Source: SHVO01 sp041905525 (lineage in GTDB: Bacteria; Pseudomonadota; Alphaproteobacteria; Rhodospirillales; Rhodospirillaceae). From it: a stretch of 64,000 nt of DNA. The stretch spans positions 1 through 64,000 of the forward strand of contig JAYRKY010000002.1 in the NCBI GenBank assembly GCA_041905525.1, in the 5' to 3' direction. Numbering within the stretch: the first letter of the stretch is position 1; every line of letters begins with the position of its first letter. The notes beneath the pieces were generated by a model. It made no database searches. It was given only the letters and a program-made list of their open reading frames with translations, and was not told where the DNA came from. Shown here in pieces: positions 40,211-47,950 of the stretch. A program made the translations under genes and the position numbers.

Positions 40211-41737
40211 ATGGTTGCGCATATCAACACGGTTGCGTTTTCGGGCGTCGACGTGCTGCCGATCGAGGTGCAGGTCGCGATCAGCGGCGGCCTTCCCACA
40301 TTCGCCGTCGTCGGCCTTCCGGATAAAGCGGTGGGTGAATCGCGCGAGCGTGTGCGCGCCGCCTTGAACGCCATCGGTCTCGCACTTCCGGCAAAGCGCA
40401 TCACCGTCAACCTCGCGCCCGCCGACGTCCAGAAAGAAGGCAGCCATTTCGATCTGCCCATTGCGCTGGGTGTGCTGGTGGCGATGGGCGTGGTGGGGAT
40501 CGAGGAGATTTCAGGTTACATCGCGCTGGGTGAACTTGGCCTCGACGGATCGATCGCACCGGTCGCCGGCGTGCTGCCGGCCGCCATCGCCGCGAACGCG
40601 GCGGAGCGCGGCCTGATCTGTCCCGGTGCGCAAGGGGGAGAAGCGGCGTGGGCCGGCGGCGCGGACGTCCTGGCGCCGCGCACCCTGCTGCAACTGATCA
40701 ACCACTTCAAAGGCGTGTCGATCCTGGAGGCCGCGCGTCCCGCGCCGCCGCGCGCCGAGACGCCGTTCTTGGATCTCAAGGATGTCAAAGGGCAGGAGAC
40801 GGCCAAGCGGGCGCTCGAGATCGCCGCGGCCGGCGGTCATAACCTCTTGATGGTCGGCCCGCCTGGGTCCGGCAAATCGTTACTCGCAAGCCGTCTTCCG
40901 GGACTGCTTCCACCTCTGTCCGCGGCCGAGGCGCTGGAGGTCAGCATGATCCACTCGGTGGCGGGACAACTGGAAGGCGGCGCGATCCTGCGCCAACGCC
41001 CCTTTCGCGATCCGCACCATTCGGCGTCGACGCCGTCATTGGTCGGCGGCGGTCTGAAAGCGCGGCCGGGCGAGATCTCGCTGGCGCATCGTGGGGTGCT
41101 CTTTCTGGATGAGTTGCCGGAGTTTTCCCGCCAGAGCTTGGAAGCACTGCGCCAGCCGCTGGAGACCGGGCGCGTCATGATCGCGCGGGCCAGTTCTCAC
41201 GTCAGCTATCCGGCGCGATTTCAACTGGTCGCGGCGATGAACCCGTGCCGCTGCGGCCATCTGGACGACCCCCAGCTTGCCTGCGGGAAGGCGCCGAAGT
41301 GCGCGCTGGAGTATCAGGGCAAAATCTCCGGTCCGCTGTTCGATCGCATCGATCTTCATGTGGACGTGCCGGCGGTCGATCCCTTGGATCTTTCAGCGCC
41401 CGCGGCGGGAGAACGCAGCGCGGCCGTCGCAGAGCGGGTCGCGACCGCCCGCGCGCGGCAGGCCGCGCGCTACGCAGGCCATGCCGGGTGCACCTCGAAT
41501 GCGGAAGCCGACGGCGAGAGTCTTGAAACAGTCGCCGCGCCTGACGCCAGCGGCCGCGCGCTCCTGACGCAAGCGGCGGAGAAAATGAAACTCTCGGCGC
41601 GCGGCTATCACCGGATCTTGCGGGTGGCCCGCACAATCGCTGATCTCGCGGGCACCGAAAATGTGCAGCGCGCACATATCGCCGAGGCGCTCTCGTACCG
41701 GCGCGTGCTGCCGGGACGCTCCGCGCTGGTGGAATGA
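40211..41737 (+). CDS. comM: YifB/ComM-family AAA+ Mg-chelatase-like ATPase
   Basis: 508 residues from ATG 40211. The N-terminal Lon-protease-like fold (HINTVAFSGVDVLPIEVQVAISGGLPTFAVVGL) precedes a Mg-chelatase AAA+ domain with Walker A GPPGSGKS (about 216-223), Walker B VLFLDELPEF and the MNPCRCGHLDDPQLACGKAPKC cysteine cluster. ComM is a hexameric helicase that helps branch migration during natural transformation; YifB homologues also occur in non-competent bacteria. No other competence genes are in the window. Confidence 0.92.
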   Translation: MVAHINTVAFSGVDVLPIEVQVAISGGLPTFAVVGLPDKAVGESRERVRAALNAIGLALPAKRITVNLAPADVQKEGSHFDLPIALGVLVAMGVVGIEEISGYIALGELGLDGSIAPVAGVLPAAIAANAAERGLICPGAQGGEAAWAGGADVLAPRTLLQLINHFKGVSILEAARPAPPRAETPFLDLKDVKGQETAKRALEIAAAGGHNLLMVGPPGSGKSLLASRLPGLLPPLSAAEALEVSMIHSVAGQLEGGAILRQRPFRDPHHSASTPSLVGGGLKARPGEISLAHRGVLFLDELPEFSRQSLEALRQPLETGRVMIARASSHVSYPARFQLVAAMNPCRCGHLDDPQLACGKAPKCALEYQGKISGPLFDRIDLHVDVPAVDPLDLSAPAAGERSAAVAERVATARARQAARYAGHAGCTSNAEADGESLETVAAPDASGRALLTQAAEKMKLSARGYHRILRVARTIADLAGTENVQRAHIAEALSYRRVLPGRSALVE

Positions 41738-41881
41738 CTCCACTCGCGCCTGCACAGGATCGCTGCGCGCACACGCCGCGCTCGCGTTTACGGCAAGACT
41801 GCCTTCTTCCCGACAGAAACTCGTTCCGGCGCGCCCCCGTTGTCTGTGGTGCTCGCACGACAGGAAACGATGGAGACATTC

Positions 41882-42121
41882 ATGACCAAACGATTCGTCG
41901 CAGCTTCGCTCATTCTTCTTGGCCTCTCGGCCTGCGGTTATGACCGCGGCGAGCGGACTCTTTCAGGCGCCGGTATTGGAGCCGCGGGCGGTGCGGCCCT
42001 TGGCGCAATCACCGGCGGCGACCCGCTGACGGGCGCCGTGATCGGCGGTGCGGGCGGCGCGGCCGTCGGCGCGTTCACCGACCCCGACGATGTGAATCTG
42101 GATCGCCGTCGCCGAGACTAA
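41882..42121 (+). CDS. Small glycine-zipper lipoprotein
   Basis: 79 residues from ATG 41882, which has GGAG upstream; ATG 41870 is possible. The signal peptide ends in lipobox LSAC (SLILLGLSAC). The mature part is dominated by a glycine zipper (GAGIGAAGGAALGAITGGDPLTGAVIGGAGGAAVGAF), a pattern of small outer-membrane lipoproteins and SlyB/Rcp-like proteins. Ends in a basic DRRRRD tail. Expression is closed by a UUCG terminator. Confidence 0.8.
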   Translation: MTKRFVAASLILLGLSACGYDRGERTLSGAGIGAAGGAALGAITGGDPLTGAVIGGAGGAAVGAFTDPDDVNLDRRRRD

Positions 42122-42136
42122 TCGATCGTAGTGGAG

Positions 42137-42165
42137 AGCGCAGGTCCTTCGGGACCTGCGCTTTT
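42137..42165 (+). terminator. UUCG-loop terminator after the lipoprotein gene
   Basis: AGCGCAGGTCC (42137-42147) pairs perfectly with GGACCTGCGCT (42152-42162) around TTCG, followed by TTT. Because it lies between convergent genes it can also stop transcripts of hinT coming from the other side. Confidence 0.85.
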
Positions 42166-42180
42166 GATGGGGCGCGCGAT

Positions 42181-42540
42181 CTACTTGAGAACGGTCATCG
42201 GGCCGATGGCACGGCCGCCGAGAACGTGGAAGTGCAGGTGCGGAACCTCCTGGCCTCCTTCCGCGCCGTTGTTGGCAATCACCCGGTACCCCGAAGCATC
42301 CACCCCTTTGAGCGCCGCGACTTTGGCGATGGCGCGGACAAGAGCCGCCATTTCCTCCGCCGACGCCTTATCGGCGAAGTCGTTCATCGAAACATACTTG
42401 CCCTTCGGGATCACAAGCGTATGCACCGGGGCGCGGGGGTTGATGTCCTCGAACGCCAGCGTGTGCTCGTCTTCGTGCACCTTCTTGCAGGGGATCTCGC
42501 CGCGCAGGATCCGCGCAAAGATATTGGTGTCGTCGTACAT
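42181..42540 (-). CDS. hinT: HIT-family purine nucleoside phosphoramidase (HinT-like)
   Basis: 119 residues from ATG 42540. The histidine triad HLHFHVLGG is present near the C-terminus (about residues 103-111), and NIFARILRGEIPCKKVHEDEHTLAFEDINPRAPVHTLVIPK is the usual Hint N-terminal half, quoted only as a run of motifs. HinT hydrolyses AMP-lysine and related phosphoramidates. It follows hisE by two bases, a pairing common in alphaproteobacteria. Confidence 0.93.
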   Translation of the reverse strand: MYDDTNIFARILRGEIPCKKVHEDEHTLAFEDINPRAPVHTLVIPKGKYVSMNDFADKASAEEMAALVRAIAKVAALKGVDASGYRVIANNGAEGGQEVPHLHFHVLGGRAIGPMTVLK

Positions 42541-42542
42541 CC

Positions 42543-42866
42543 CTAGCCCTTCTTTCGAAATTCCTTGATGCCTTCGGCGCCGAAGCGGGTTTCGAGCTCG
42601 GTCCAGACGTGGTCCATGTCGAGGCCGATGGCCGACCAAAGGATCAGGAGATGATACAGAAGGTCGGCGCTCTCGCGCGCCAGCCGCTCGTTGCTCTGCG
42701 CGACAGCGGCGATGGTTGTTTCCACCGCCTCTTCACCGACCTTCTGCGCAATCTTGTGGACGCCCTTCGCATAAAGACGCGCGGTATACGAGATTGTTTG
42801 ATCGCCGCTTTTGCGGCGCTCAATCACTTCAAGCATTTCGGCGAGTACGCGCTCATTCTTCGGCAT
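42543..42866 (-). CDS. hisE: Phosphoribosyl-ATP diphosphatase
   Basis: 107 residues. HisE removes pyrophosphate from phosphoribosyl-ATP, the second step of histidine synthesis. The MazG-like helical fold shows KIAQKVGEEAVETTIAA with the EExxE-type metal residues and ESADLLYHLLILWSAIGLD. It is separate from hisI, as is usual in alphaproteobacteria. The rest of the his genes are not in the window. Two bases separate it from hinT. Confidence 0.94.
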   Translation of the reverse strand: MPKNERVLAEMLEVIERRKSGDQTISYTARLYAKGVHKIAQKVGEEAVETTIAAVAQSNERLARESADLLYHLLILWSAIGLDMDHVWTELETRFGAEGIKEFRKKG

Positions 42867-43264
42867 TCTTAACCTATGTTAGTTCATCCATCGCGCGAGG
42901 AGAGAGAGTTAAGTTCGCGTTCGTGGCTTTTATTTGCGCTGGATCAAGAAAAGCGGCCTTCGTTTGCGGGCCCCACGCACGAATGAACGGCTTTTAATGG
43001 CCGCGCAGACCTACTCTAACCCCTCGATTTATCGAAAGTTCTCCTCGCTTCGGAATTATTCGGCCACCGCTGATTGCGACGGTTTTACCTAAGGCTACCG
43101 CCCGCTGCTTGCGCCTGTACATTTTTCAATCCATCTTTGTACGGCGGCGAAGGTGTTGATCAACAAATGCCACGCCGTTCTAAAAAAAAAGAAGGGGCAA
43201 ATGTCGGATACGACCTTTGTTCAACATATAAACAGAATGGGTAACGGAGTTGACAGTTTTACCA
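42867..43264. other. 398-base gap between hisE and the second XRE gene
   Basis: This stretch is richer in A and T than its surroundings. It must hold the divergent promoters of hisE and the XRE gene, but no -35/-10 pair with good spacing is clear. A palindrome GTTGATCAAC lies at 43155-43164, and a run of nine A residues at about 43182-43190. A short frame from 43201 with AAGGGG before it is discussed as rejected. I see no tRNA and no intact protein gene. Confidence 0.6.
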
Positions 43265-43729
43265 ATGAAAGCACGCGGCAGAGGGCGGCAGCCCGGCACG
43301 CGCGGCGGCGGTCCCGACCCGATCGACATCCACGTCGGTAAGCGGATCAAGCTACGCCGCACGCTGCTGCACATCAGCCAAGAACAGCTCGCTGGCGATA
43401 TCGGCGTAACCTTCCAGCAAGTCCAAAAATACGAGAGCGGGCACAATCGGGTCAGCGCAAGCCGGCTGTTCGATATTTCCCGCGTCCTCAATTGTCCGAT
43501 CGCCTACTTCTTCGAGGACATTGGGCCAGAGACCACGGGCGACCGTACGACGCCGGCGGCGCGCAGCGCCGTCGAAGGAATTGCGGAGGAAGTGGTCGGT
43601 GGCCCCGACAGCGATCCGATGCAACGGACGGAGACCCTTGAGCTCGTGCGCGCCTACTGGCGCCTGCACAACGCGGACTTGCGCAAGAACGTCCTGGAGC
43701 TGCTGGGCAACATCTCGAAGCGCGAGTAG
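43265..43729 (+). CDS. XRE-family helix-turn-helix regulator, second paralogue
   Basis: 154 residues from ATG 43265; TTG 43250 is an alternative. The HTH (VGKRIKLRRTLLHISQEQLAGDIGVTFQQVQKYESGHNRVSASRLFDISRVLNC, quoted in part) is strongly like that of the gene at 12673-13164: both share TFQQVQKYE-x-G-x-NR, the SRVL-x-CP segment, the FFE-x tail and a C-terminal ETLELVRAYxR helix. The N-terminal leader is Arg/Gly-rich. It may bind related operators. Weak start context and the long AT-rich upstream region suggest regulated expression. A GC hairpin follows. Confidence 0.87.
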   Translation: MKARGRGRQPGTRGGGPDPIDIHVGKRIKLRRTLLHISQEQLAGDIGVTFQQVQKYESGHNRVSASRLFDISRVLNCPIAYFFEDIGPETTGDRTTPAARSAVEGIAEEVVGGPDSDPMQRTETLELVRAYWRLHNADLRKNVLELLGNISKRE

Positions 43730-43756
43730 CTCTCGCGCCTTCGACTGAAGAGTGAG

Positions 43757-43783
43757 GCCGGTGCCGCGACGCGCGGTACCGGC
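43757..43783. terminator. GC-rich hairpin between convergent XRE and response regulator genes
   Basis: GCCGGTGCCGCG (43757-43768) pairs with CGCGGTACCGGC (43772-43783) with one G-T pair and a 3-base loop. There is no T tract on either strand, so termination would be weak or factor-assisted. Confidence 0.5.
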
Positions 43784-43797
43784 GTCTTCACTGCGTC

Positions 43798-44490
43798 TCA
43801 GGCGTTCAGGCGATATCCCCCCGGCTCGGTGATCAGAAGCCGCACATCCGTGGGGTTTTCTTCGATTTTCTGACGCAGGCGGTAGATGTGCGTCTCCAGC
43901 GTATGCGTGGTGACGGCCGCGTTGTATCCCCACACTTCGCCGAGCAGGGTCTCGCGCGAGACGGTCTTGTTGCCGATCCGATAAAGGTACTTAAGGATCG
44001 CCGTTTCTTTTTCGGTGAGACGGATCTTCTTTTTGCCTTCGGCGGTGCTGAGCATCTTGGCCGCCGGGTGAAACTGATACGGCCCGATGGTGAACACCGC
44101 GTCGTCGGATTGTTCATGCTGGCGCAGATGCGCGCGCACGCGGGCGAGCAACACCGCCAGCCTGAACGGCTTGGTGATGTAGTCGTTGGCACCGGCGTTG
44201 AGACCGGTGACCGTATCGTCCTCGGAATCCATCGCCGTCAACATAATGATCGGCGAACGCACGCCGCGGTCCCGCAGCGCCTTGCACACCTCGCGGCCAT
44301 CCATGTCGGGAAGGCCAAGATCCAGAAGAATAATGTCGAAGACATGCGCCGCGGCCGCCGCGAGACCCGCCGCGCCGCTTGAAGCCTCGTCGATCCGGCC
44401 GAAATCGCCTTGGGCGGCCAGCTGTTCCTTGAGCGAGGTGCGCAAAAGGTCGTCATCGTCGACGAGAAGAATGCTCCGGGCGGATGACAC
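43798..44490 (-). CDS. OmpR/PhoB-family response regulator (orphan)
   Basis: 230 residues. The receiver domain has the acidic pocket at D11-D14 (VDDDDLL), phospho-acceptor D57 (ILLDLGLPDMDG), T85 (IMLTAMD) and K107 (YITKPF). The C-terminal winged helix (about 135-230) ends with TTHTLETHIYRLRQKIEENP and LLITEPGGYRLNA, the usual DNA-recognition region. No histidine kinase lies within reach in the window, so its partner is unknown. It is divergent from ribA; the gap holds two palindromes that could be its sites. Confidence 0.92.
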   Translation of the reverse strand: MSSARSILLVDDDDLLRTSLKEQLAAQGDFGRIDEASSGAAGLAAAAAHVFDIILLDLGLPDMDGREVCKALRDRGVRSPIIMLTAMDSEDDTVTGLNAGANDYITKPFRLAVLLARVRAHLRQHEQSDDAVFTIGPYQFHPAAKMLSTAEGKKKIRLTEKETAILKYLYRIGNKTVSRETLLGEVWGYNAAVTTHTLETHIYRLRQKIEENPTDVRLLITEPGGYRLNA

Positions 44491-44593
44491 GAGGCCGACT
44501 CTCCGTAGTTCAATATAAAGGGCGCACCAATGCGCCTACTCTAGAACGGTTGTCCCGAGGCGTCCCGTCCCATGTGGCCCGGTTCGAGCCATG

Positions 44594-44607
44594 CACAACC
44601 GGTTGTG
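44594..44607. repeat. 14-base palindrome upstream of ribA
   Basis: CACAACCGGTTGTG is a perfect palindrome, 57 bases before the ribA start and in the gap shared with the response regulator gene. A second hairpin, GGCGCA-CCAA-TGCGCC, lies at 44521-44536. Either could be an operator or RNA hairpin. No FMN riboswitch consensus is seen. Confidence 0.4.
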
Positions 44608-44663
44608 AGCCCCACGGGAGACGGGCTGGACAGCCCGCGCAAGGCTATATATCCCCCATACAC

Positions 44664-45800
44664 ATGAGCGCTAGAGCGGAAGACAAAGAGGAACCCGAAA
44701 TTGGCGCCATGTCTGTCGCGGACATGGAATCGGTCGATCGCGCGGTAGCCGAACTCCGCCGCGGCGGCGCCGTGGTGATCCTTGGCGCCTCCTCCGCGGC
44801 CGCGCTGGTGCGCGCCGCTGAAACCGTGGATTTATGGCCGGCTCCCTTTTTCGCCGAAGCGGGTGTGGGTCCGGCCTGCCTTGTGGTCACGGGCCGCCGC
44901 GCGGCGGTGCTCGGCCTGGCCGCGCCCTCGGCGCAAGCGATCCAACTCGGCTGCAACGATCTGAGCCCGGCGCGCATCCGCGCCTTGATCGATCCGGATG
45001 TCGAGCAGCCGGTGCCGCCCCCGGACGTCGCCGCGCGGGGCGTGCCCGCCTCCGACGCGGGGCACGCCGCGGTGGTGCTTGCGAAGATCGCGCGCCTGCT
45101 GCCGGCAGTCGTGATTGCGCCATTGATGGACAATCCGGATCTGTGGACCCGGCGGCACGGCCGGCTTGCCGTCAGCAGCGCGTCTATTTTGCGCTACGAC
45201 CACGACACCGCAGGCGATCTGCGCCCGATCAGCGAAGCGCGCGTGCCGCTCGCCGACAGCGAGGAGACCAAAATCGTTTCGTTCCGCCCGCGCGATGGCG
45301 GCGCCGAGCACCTTGCGATCATCATCGGTACGCCTGACCCGGCGAAACCGGTGCTGGTGCGCCTGCATTCGGAATGTTTCACCGGCGATCTGCTCGGGTC
45401 GTTGCGGTGCGATTGCGGCGATCAGCTGCGCGGGGCGATTTCCGCCATCGCCAAGGAAGGCGGCGGCGTGCTGCTGTATCTGGCGCAGGAAGGCCGCGGC
45501 ATCGGTCTAGTGAACAAACTGCGCGCCTACACGCTTCAAGACCGTGGCTTCGATACCGTGGACGCGAACGAACAACTCGGATTCGACGACGACGAGCGCG
45601 TCTATCTTCCGGCAGTACGCATGCTGCGCGTTCTTGGTTTCACGCGCGTGCGGTTGCTGACGAACAATCCGGCCAAGGTCGGGGCGCTCAGCCGCCACGG
45701 GATTGAAGTCGTCGAACGCGTCGCGCACACATTCCCGTCGAATGCCCACAACTGGGGTTATCTCCAGACCAAGGCGAAGCGCTCCGGACACCTATTCTGA
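44664..45800 (+). CDS. ribA: GTP cyclohydrolase II with degenerate RibB-like N-terminal domain
   Basis: 378 residues from ATG 44664; ATG 44709 is possible. The C-terminal domain is a full GTP cyclohydrolase II, the first step of riboflavin synthesis: zinc cysteines C238, C249 and C251 in HSECFTGDLLGSLRCDCGDQL, quoted in part, with GRGIGLVNKLRAYTLQD and TNNPAKVGALSRHGIEV. The N-terminal 200 residues resemble a DHBP synthase (RibB) in order, VDRAVAELRRGGAVVIL and ALMDN-type strands, but the acidic catalytic residues are not recognisable. Such RibBA-like proteins with a dead front are common in alphaproteobacteria. A TATATA stretch at 44646 may belong to its promoter. Confidence 0.92.
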   Translation: MSARAEDKEEPEIGAMSVADMESVDRAVAELRRGGAVVILGASSAAALVRAAETVDLWPAPFFAEAGVGPACLVVTGRRAAVLGLAAPSAQAIQLGCNDLSPARIRALIDPDVEQPVPPPDVAARGVPASDAGHAAVVLAKIARLLPAVVIAPLMDNPDLWTRRHGRLAVSSASILRYDHDTAGDLRPISEARVPLADSEETKIVSFRPRDGGAEHLAIIIGTPDPAKPVLVRLHSECFTGDLLGSLRCDCGDQLRGAISAIAKEGGGVLLYLAQEGRGIGLVNKLRAYTLQDRGFDTVDANEQLGFDDDERVYLPAVRMLRVLGFTRVRLLTNNPAKVGALSRHGIEVVERVAHTFPSNAHNWGYLQTKAKRSGHLF

Positions 45801-45834
45801 GAATCATGTTTTCGAAAATCATGTTCTAAGGCCC

Positions 45835-46356
45835 ATGGATATCCTCGTCGCACCCATCGCCACAAACATCACGCGCGGGACACTGCGCTACAAAACCTTC
45901 GCGTTCCCCTGCGTTCTGGGGCGAAGCGGAATCCTGCGGGATAAACATGAAGGCGACGGCGCGACGCCTCTGGGGCGATACGCGCTGAAGAAAGTGCTTT
46001 ACCGCAGCGACCGCCTGATCGCCCCGACGACGCGGCTGCCGATCGCGCCCATCCGCCAGGATGACGGCTGGTGCGATGCGCCCGAGGATCCCAACTATAA
46101 CCGCCCGGTCAAACTGCCTTACCCGGCGAGCGCCGAGAACATGTGGCGGGACGACGGCCTTTACGACATCGTCGTCGTACTCGGTCACAACGACGATCCC
46201 GTCGTTCCGGGAGCGGGGAGTGCGATTTTCATGCATGTGGCCGCGCCGGATCTGACGCCGACGGCCGGGTGTGTCGCGCTGGCGCGGGAGGACCTTTTGG
46301 CGGTCCTCCGCGCGCTGCCTGGTGCGACTTTTATCGATATCCGCGCGGCGTTTTAG
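45835..46356 (+). CDS. L,D-transpeptidase-like (YkuD/ErfK family) protein
   Basis: 173 residues from ATG 45835. The catalytic block reads IFMHVAAPDLTPTAGCVALAREDLLAVL in parts: H134 and C146 correspond to the His and Cys of the family motif with TAGCVAL in place of SHGCxR. Earlier strands include GGATPLGRYALKKVLYR-like GDGATPLGRYAL and WRDDGLYDIVVVLGHNDDPVVPGAGSAIF. No signal peptide is seen, unlike exported enzymes that crosslink peptidoglycan or anchor lipoproteins. This matches the soluble L,D-transpeptidase-like family (DUF/YkuD relatives) of alphaproteobacteria. Activity is not certain. Direct repeats AATCATGTT (45802-45810, 45817-45825) lie just upstream. Confidence 0.8.
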   Translation: MDILVAPIATNITRGTLRYKTFAFPCVLGRSGILRDKHEGDGATPLGRYALKKVLYRSDRLIAPTTRLPIAPIRQDDGWCDAPEDPNYNRPVKLPYPASAENMWRDDGLYDIVVVLGHNDDPVVPGAGSAIFMHVAAPDLTPTAGCVALAREDLLAVLRALPGATFIDIRAAF

Positions 46357-46368
46357 CCGCGCGTTTCG

Positions 46369-47331
46369 TTAACGCGCTGCGCCGCCGCCTGAGGCGGGAG
46401 CAAGCAGATCCGCCACGCCTTCAATGCCGTCCAGCATCAAGGAACGCTCGAAGCTGACGTAGTGGAAGCGATGGTCGGTATGACCGGCGTGGATCGCGAA
46501 GCCGACCGTGTACTTCTTGTCCGGCACGATCTTCTTGTAGCCCGGACCGGCGTCCAGCTTGCGCGAGAGGATGACGGTGTAAACGCCCTTGTTCACCGTC
46601 GCGGTCGCCTTCACGGCCGGCGTGGTGTTCGTCGAGCGCTTTTCCAGGATCGTCCCATCGACGGCGACCGCAGGCTTGCCCGGATTGACGCGGGCCTGCC
46701 AGTACTCGAGGAAGTAACCGGCCGCGCGCATTTTCGCGAGTTCTTCCTCCGGCTTGATCACATCGCCGCCGCTCTTGGGAATACGCGTGTCGGTGAGGTA
46801 CTTCGTGGTCCCCGTCACGCTCCAGCGCATGCTTTCCACGTCGCTGTGGCAGGTGACCCAGCAACCGGCGTTCTTCGCATCCTTCACGCCGCCGTCGTCC
46901 AGGATCATCGTGACCTTGGTTTCGAATTCCTTGTCCATATTGACGTTGGGCTGCTTGCCCGGATCGAATTCGATGCGCACGAACAGGGTGTCGTTCTCAT
47001 GGGCGGTTTTGACCTTCGCCTTCACGAACGGCGGCTTGCCGGCGATGGGCGCCGGTTCCTTATCCTTTTCGCCGTCCACCAGGCTGTCGCCGAGCGGGCC
47101 TTCATCGATATCGCCGTGACAGCCCACGCAGGTCTTTTCCGGCCAGCGGCGCTGACCGCTGTGACGGCCCGGAGTAAACAAGCGGTCCCACGAAATCTGC
47201 GCGGGATAGAACAAAGTGATGTTCTTTTCCGGCACTTTCGCCCAATCGACCGCGCCCGCGCTCTGGGGGACAAGCATAGCGGCGCCCGCCACCATCGACA
47301 TACCTAGCGCGCGCATAATTCCTAATGACAC
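46369..47331 (-). CDS. Exported haem protein with ethylbenzene dehydrogenase-like haem-binding domain
   Basis: 320 residues from GTG 47331, with AAGGGAG upstream. The signal peptide ends near AGAVDW. One canonical c-haem site CVGCH (68-72) is followed by a region with the noncanonical CWVTCH (157-162), a CX3CH motif. The middle and C-terminal parts (TLFVRIEFDPG, TMILDDGG, YTVGFAIHAGHTDHRFHYVSFERSLML, quoted by motif) resemble the EB_dh/DMSO-reductase-type haem-b-binding gamma subunit (PF09459). It is therefore a periplasmic electron carrier. The divergent gene is a cytochrome b561, a plausible membrane partner. No molybdoenzyme is encoded nearby. Confidence 0.72.
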   Translation of the reverse strand: MSLGIMRALGMSMVAGAAMLVPQSAGAVDWAKVPEKNITLFYPAQISWDRLFTPGRHSGQRRWPEKTCVGCHGDIDEGPLGDSLVDGEKDKEPAPIAGKPPFVKAKVKTAHENDTLFVRIEFDPGKQPNVNMDKEFETKVTMILDDGGVKDAKNAGCWVTCHSDVESMRWSVTGTTKYLTDTRIPKSGGDVIKPEEELAKMRAAGYFLEYWQARVNPGKPAVAVDGTILEKRSTNTTPAVKATATVNKGVYTVILSRKLDAGPGYKKIVPDKKYTVGFAIHAGHTDHRFHYVSFERSLMLDGIEGVADLLAPASGGGAAR

Positions 47332-47386
47332 CTCGTTTCTCCCTTGTTTATCGTCCGAGCCTCACGATTCGGGGGTAGTCTATATC

Positions 47387-47950
47387 ATGCAGAAGCCGGC
47401 AGAGAAATTCGGACCCGTTGCCATCGCCTTACATTGGATCATGGCTCTTGGTCTGCTTCTGGCGGTGCTTTTTGGCCTGGGCAGCGTCTATATCGACGAT
47501 ACCCGCACCAGCCGGTCGGCGCTGGGTCTACACCAATCTGTCGGGTTTGTGATGTGGCTTTTGGCGCTGGCCCGCGCGTACTGGCGCGCCACACATGCCG
47601 CCCCGCCGCCGCCGGAAGGATTCCCGGCCGGCCAGCGCATCGCCTCGGCGATCACACATGTGACTTTGTACCTGTTTTTGCTGGGCATGCCGATCAGCGG
47701 GTACATCGGGCTGGCGGCGCGCGGCCGCGAGATCTCGATCTTCGGCCTCTTCGATCTGCCGCATGTGGTGCCGCGCAGCTTCGATCTGTCGGCGATCGCG
47801 CAGGACATGCACTACTACGCGCAGTTTGCCCTGTATGCCTTGGTGCTTCTGCACGTCGGCGCGGCGCTCTACCACCGCTTCGTGCTGAAGGACACGATCC
47901 TGCAAAGGATGTTGCCTGGCCGTAAGACGTTACAGAGCGATACGGTCTAG
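47387..47950 (+). CDS. Cytochrome b561
   Basis: 187 residues from ATG 47387. Four hydrophobic segments carry the usual histidines: ALHWIMALGLLLAVLFGLG, GLHQSVGFVMWLLALARAYW, ITHVTLYLFLLGMPISGYI, and YALVLLHVGAALYHRFVLKD. Proteins of this type are inner-membrane di-haem electron carriers. It is divergent from the periplasmic haem protein, with 55 bases between the starts, so the two promoters must overlap. Its stop codon overlaps the stop of yggS by four bases. Confidence 0.9.
   Translation: MQKPAEKFGPVAIALHWIMALGLLLAVLFGLGSVYIDDTRTSRSALGLHQSVGFVMWLLALARAYWRATHAAPPPPEGFPAGQRIASAITHVTLYLFLLGMPISGYIGLAARGREISIFGLFDLPHVVPRSFDLSAIAQDMHYYAQFALYALVLLHVGAALYHRFVLKDTILQRMLPGRKTLQSDTV

Noticed and set aside
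43201..43341. Short frame MSDTTFVQHINRMGNG with AAGGGG in front, upstream of and overlapping the second XRE gene
   Set aside because: It has a fair ribosome site, but its second half is an Arg-rich read of the XRE gene in another frame and it has no homology signal I recognise. A leader peptide cannot be excluded.
44491..44663. FMN riboswitch upstream of ribA
   Set aside because: The gap is short and lacks the conserved multi-stem RFN segments.
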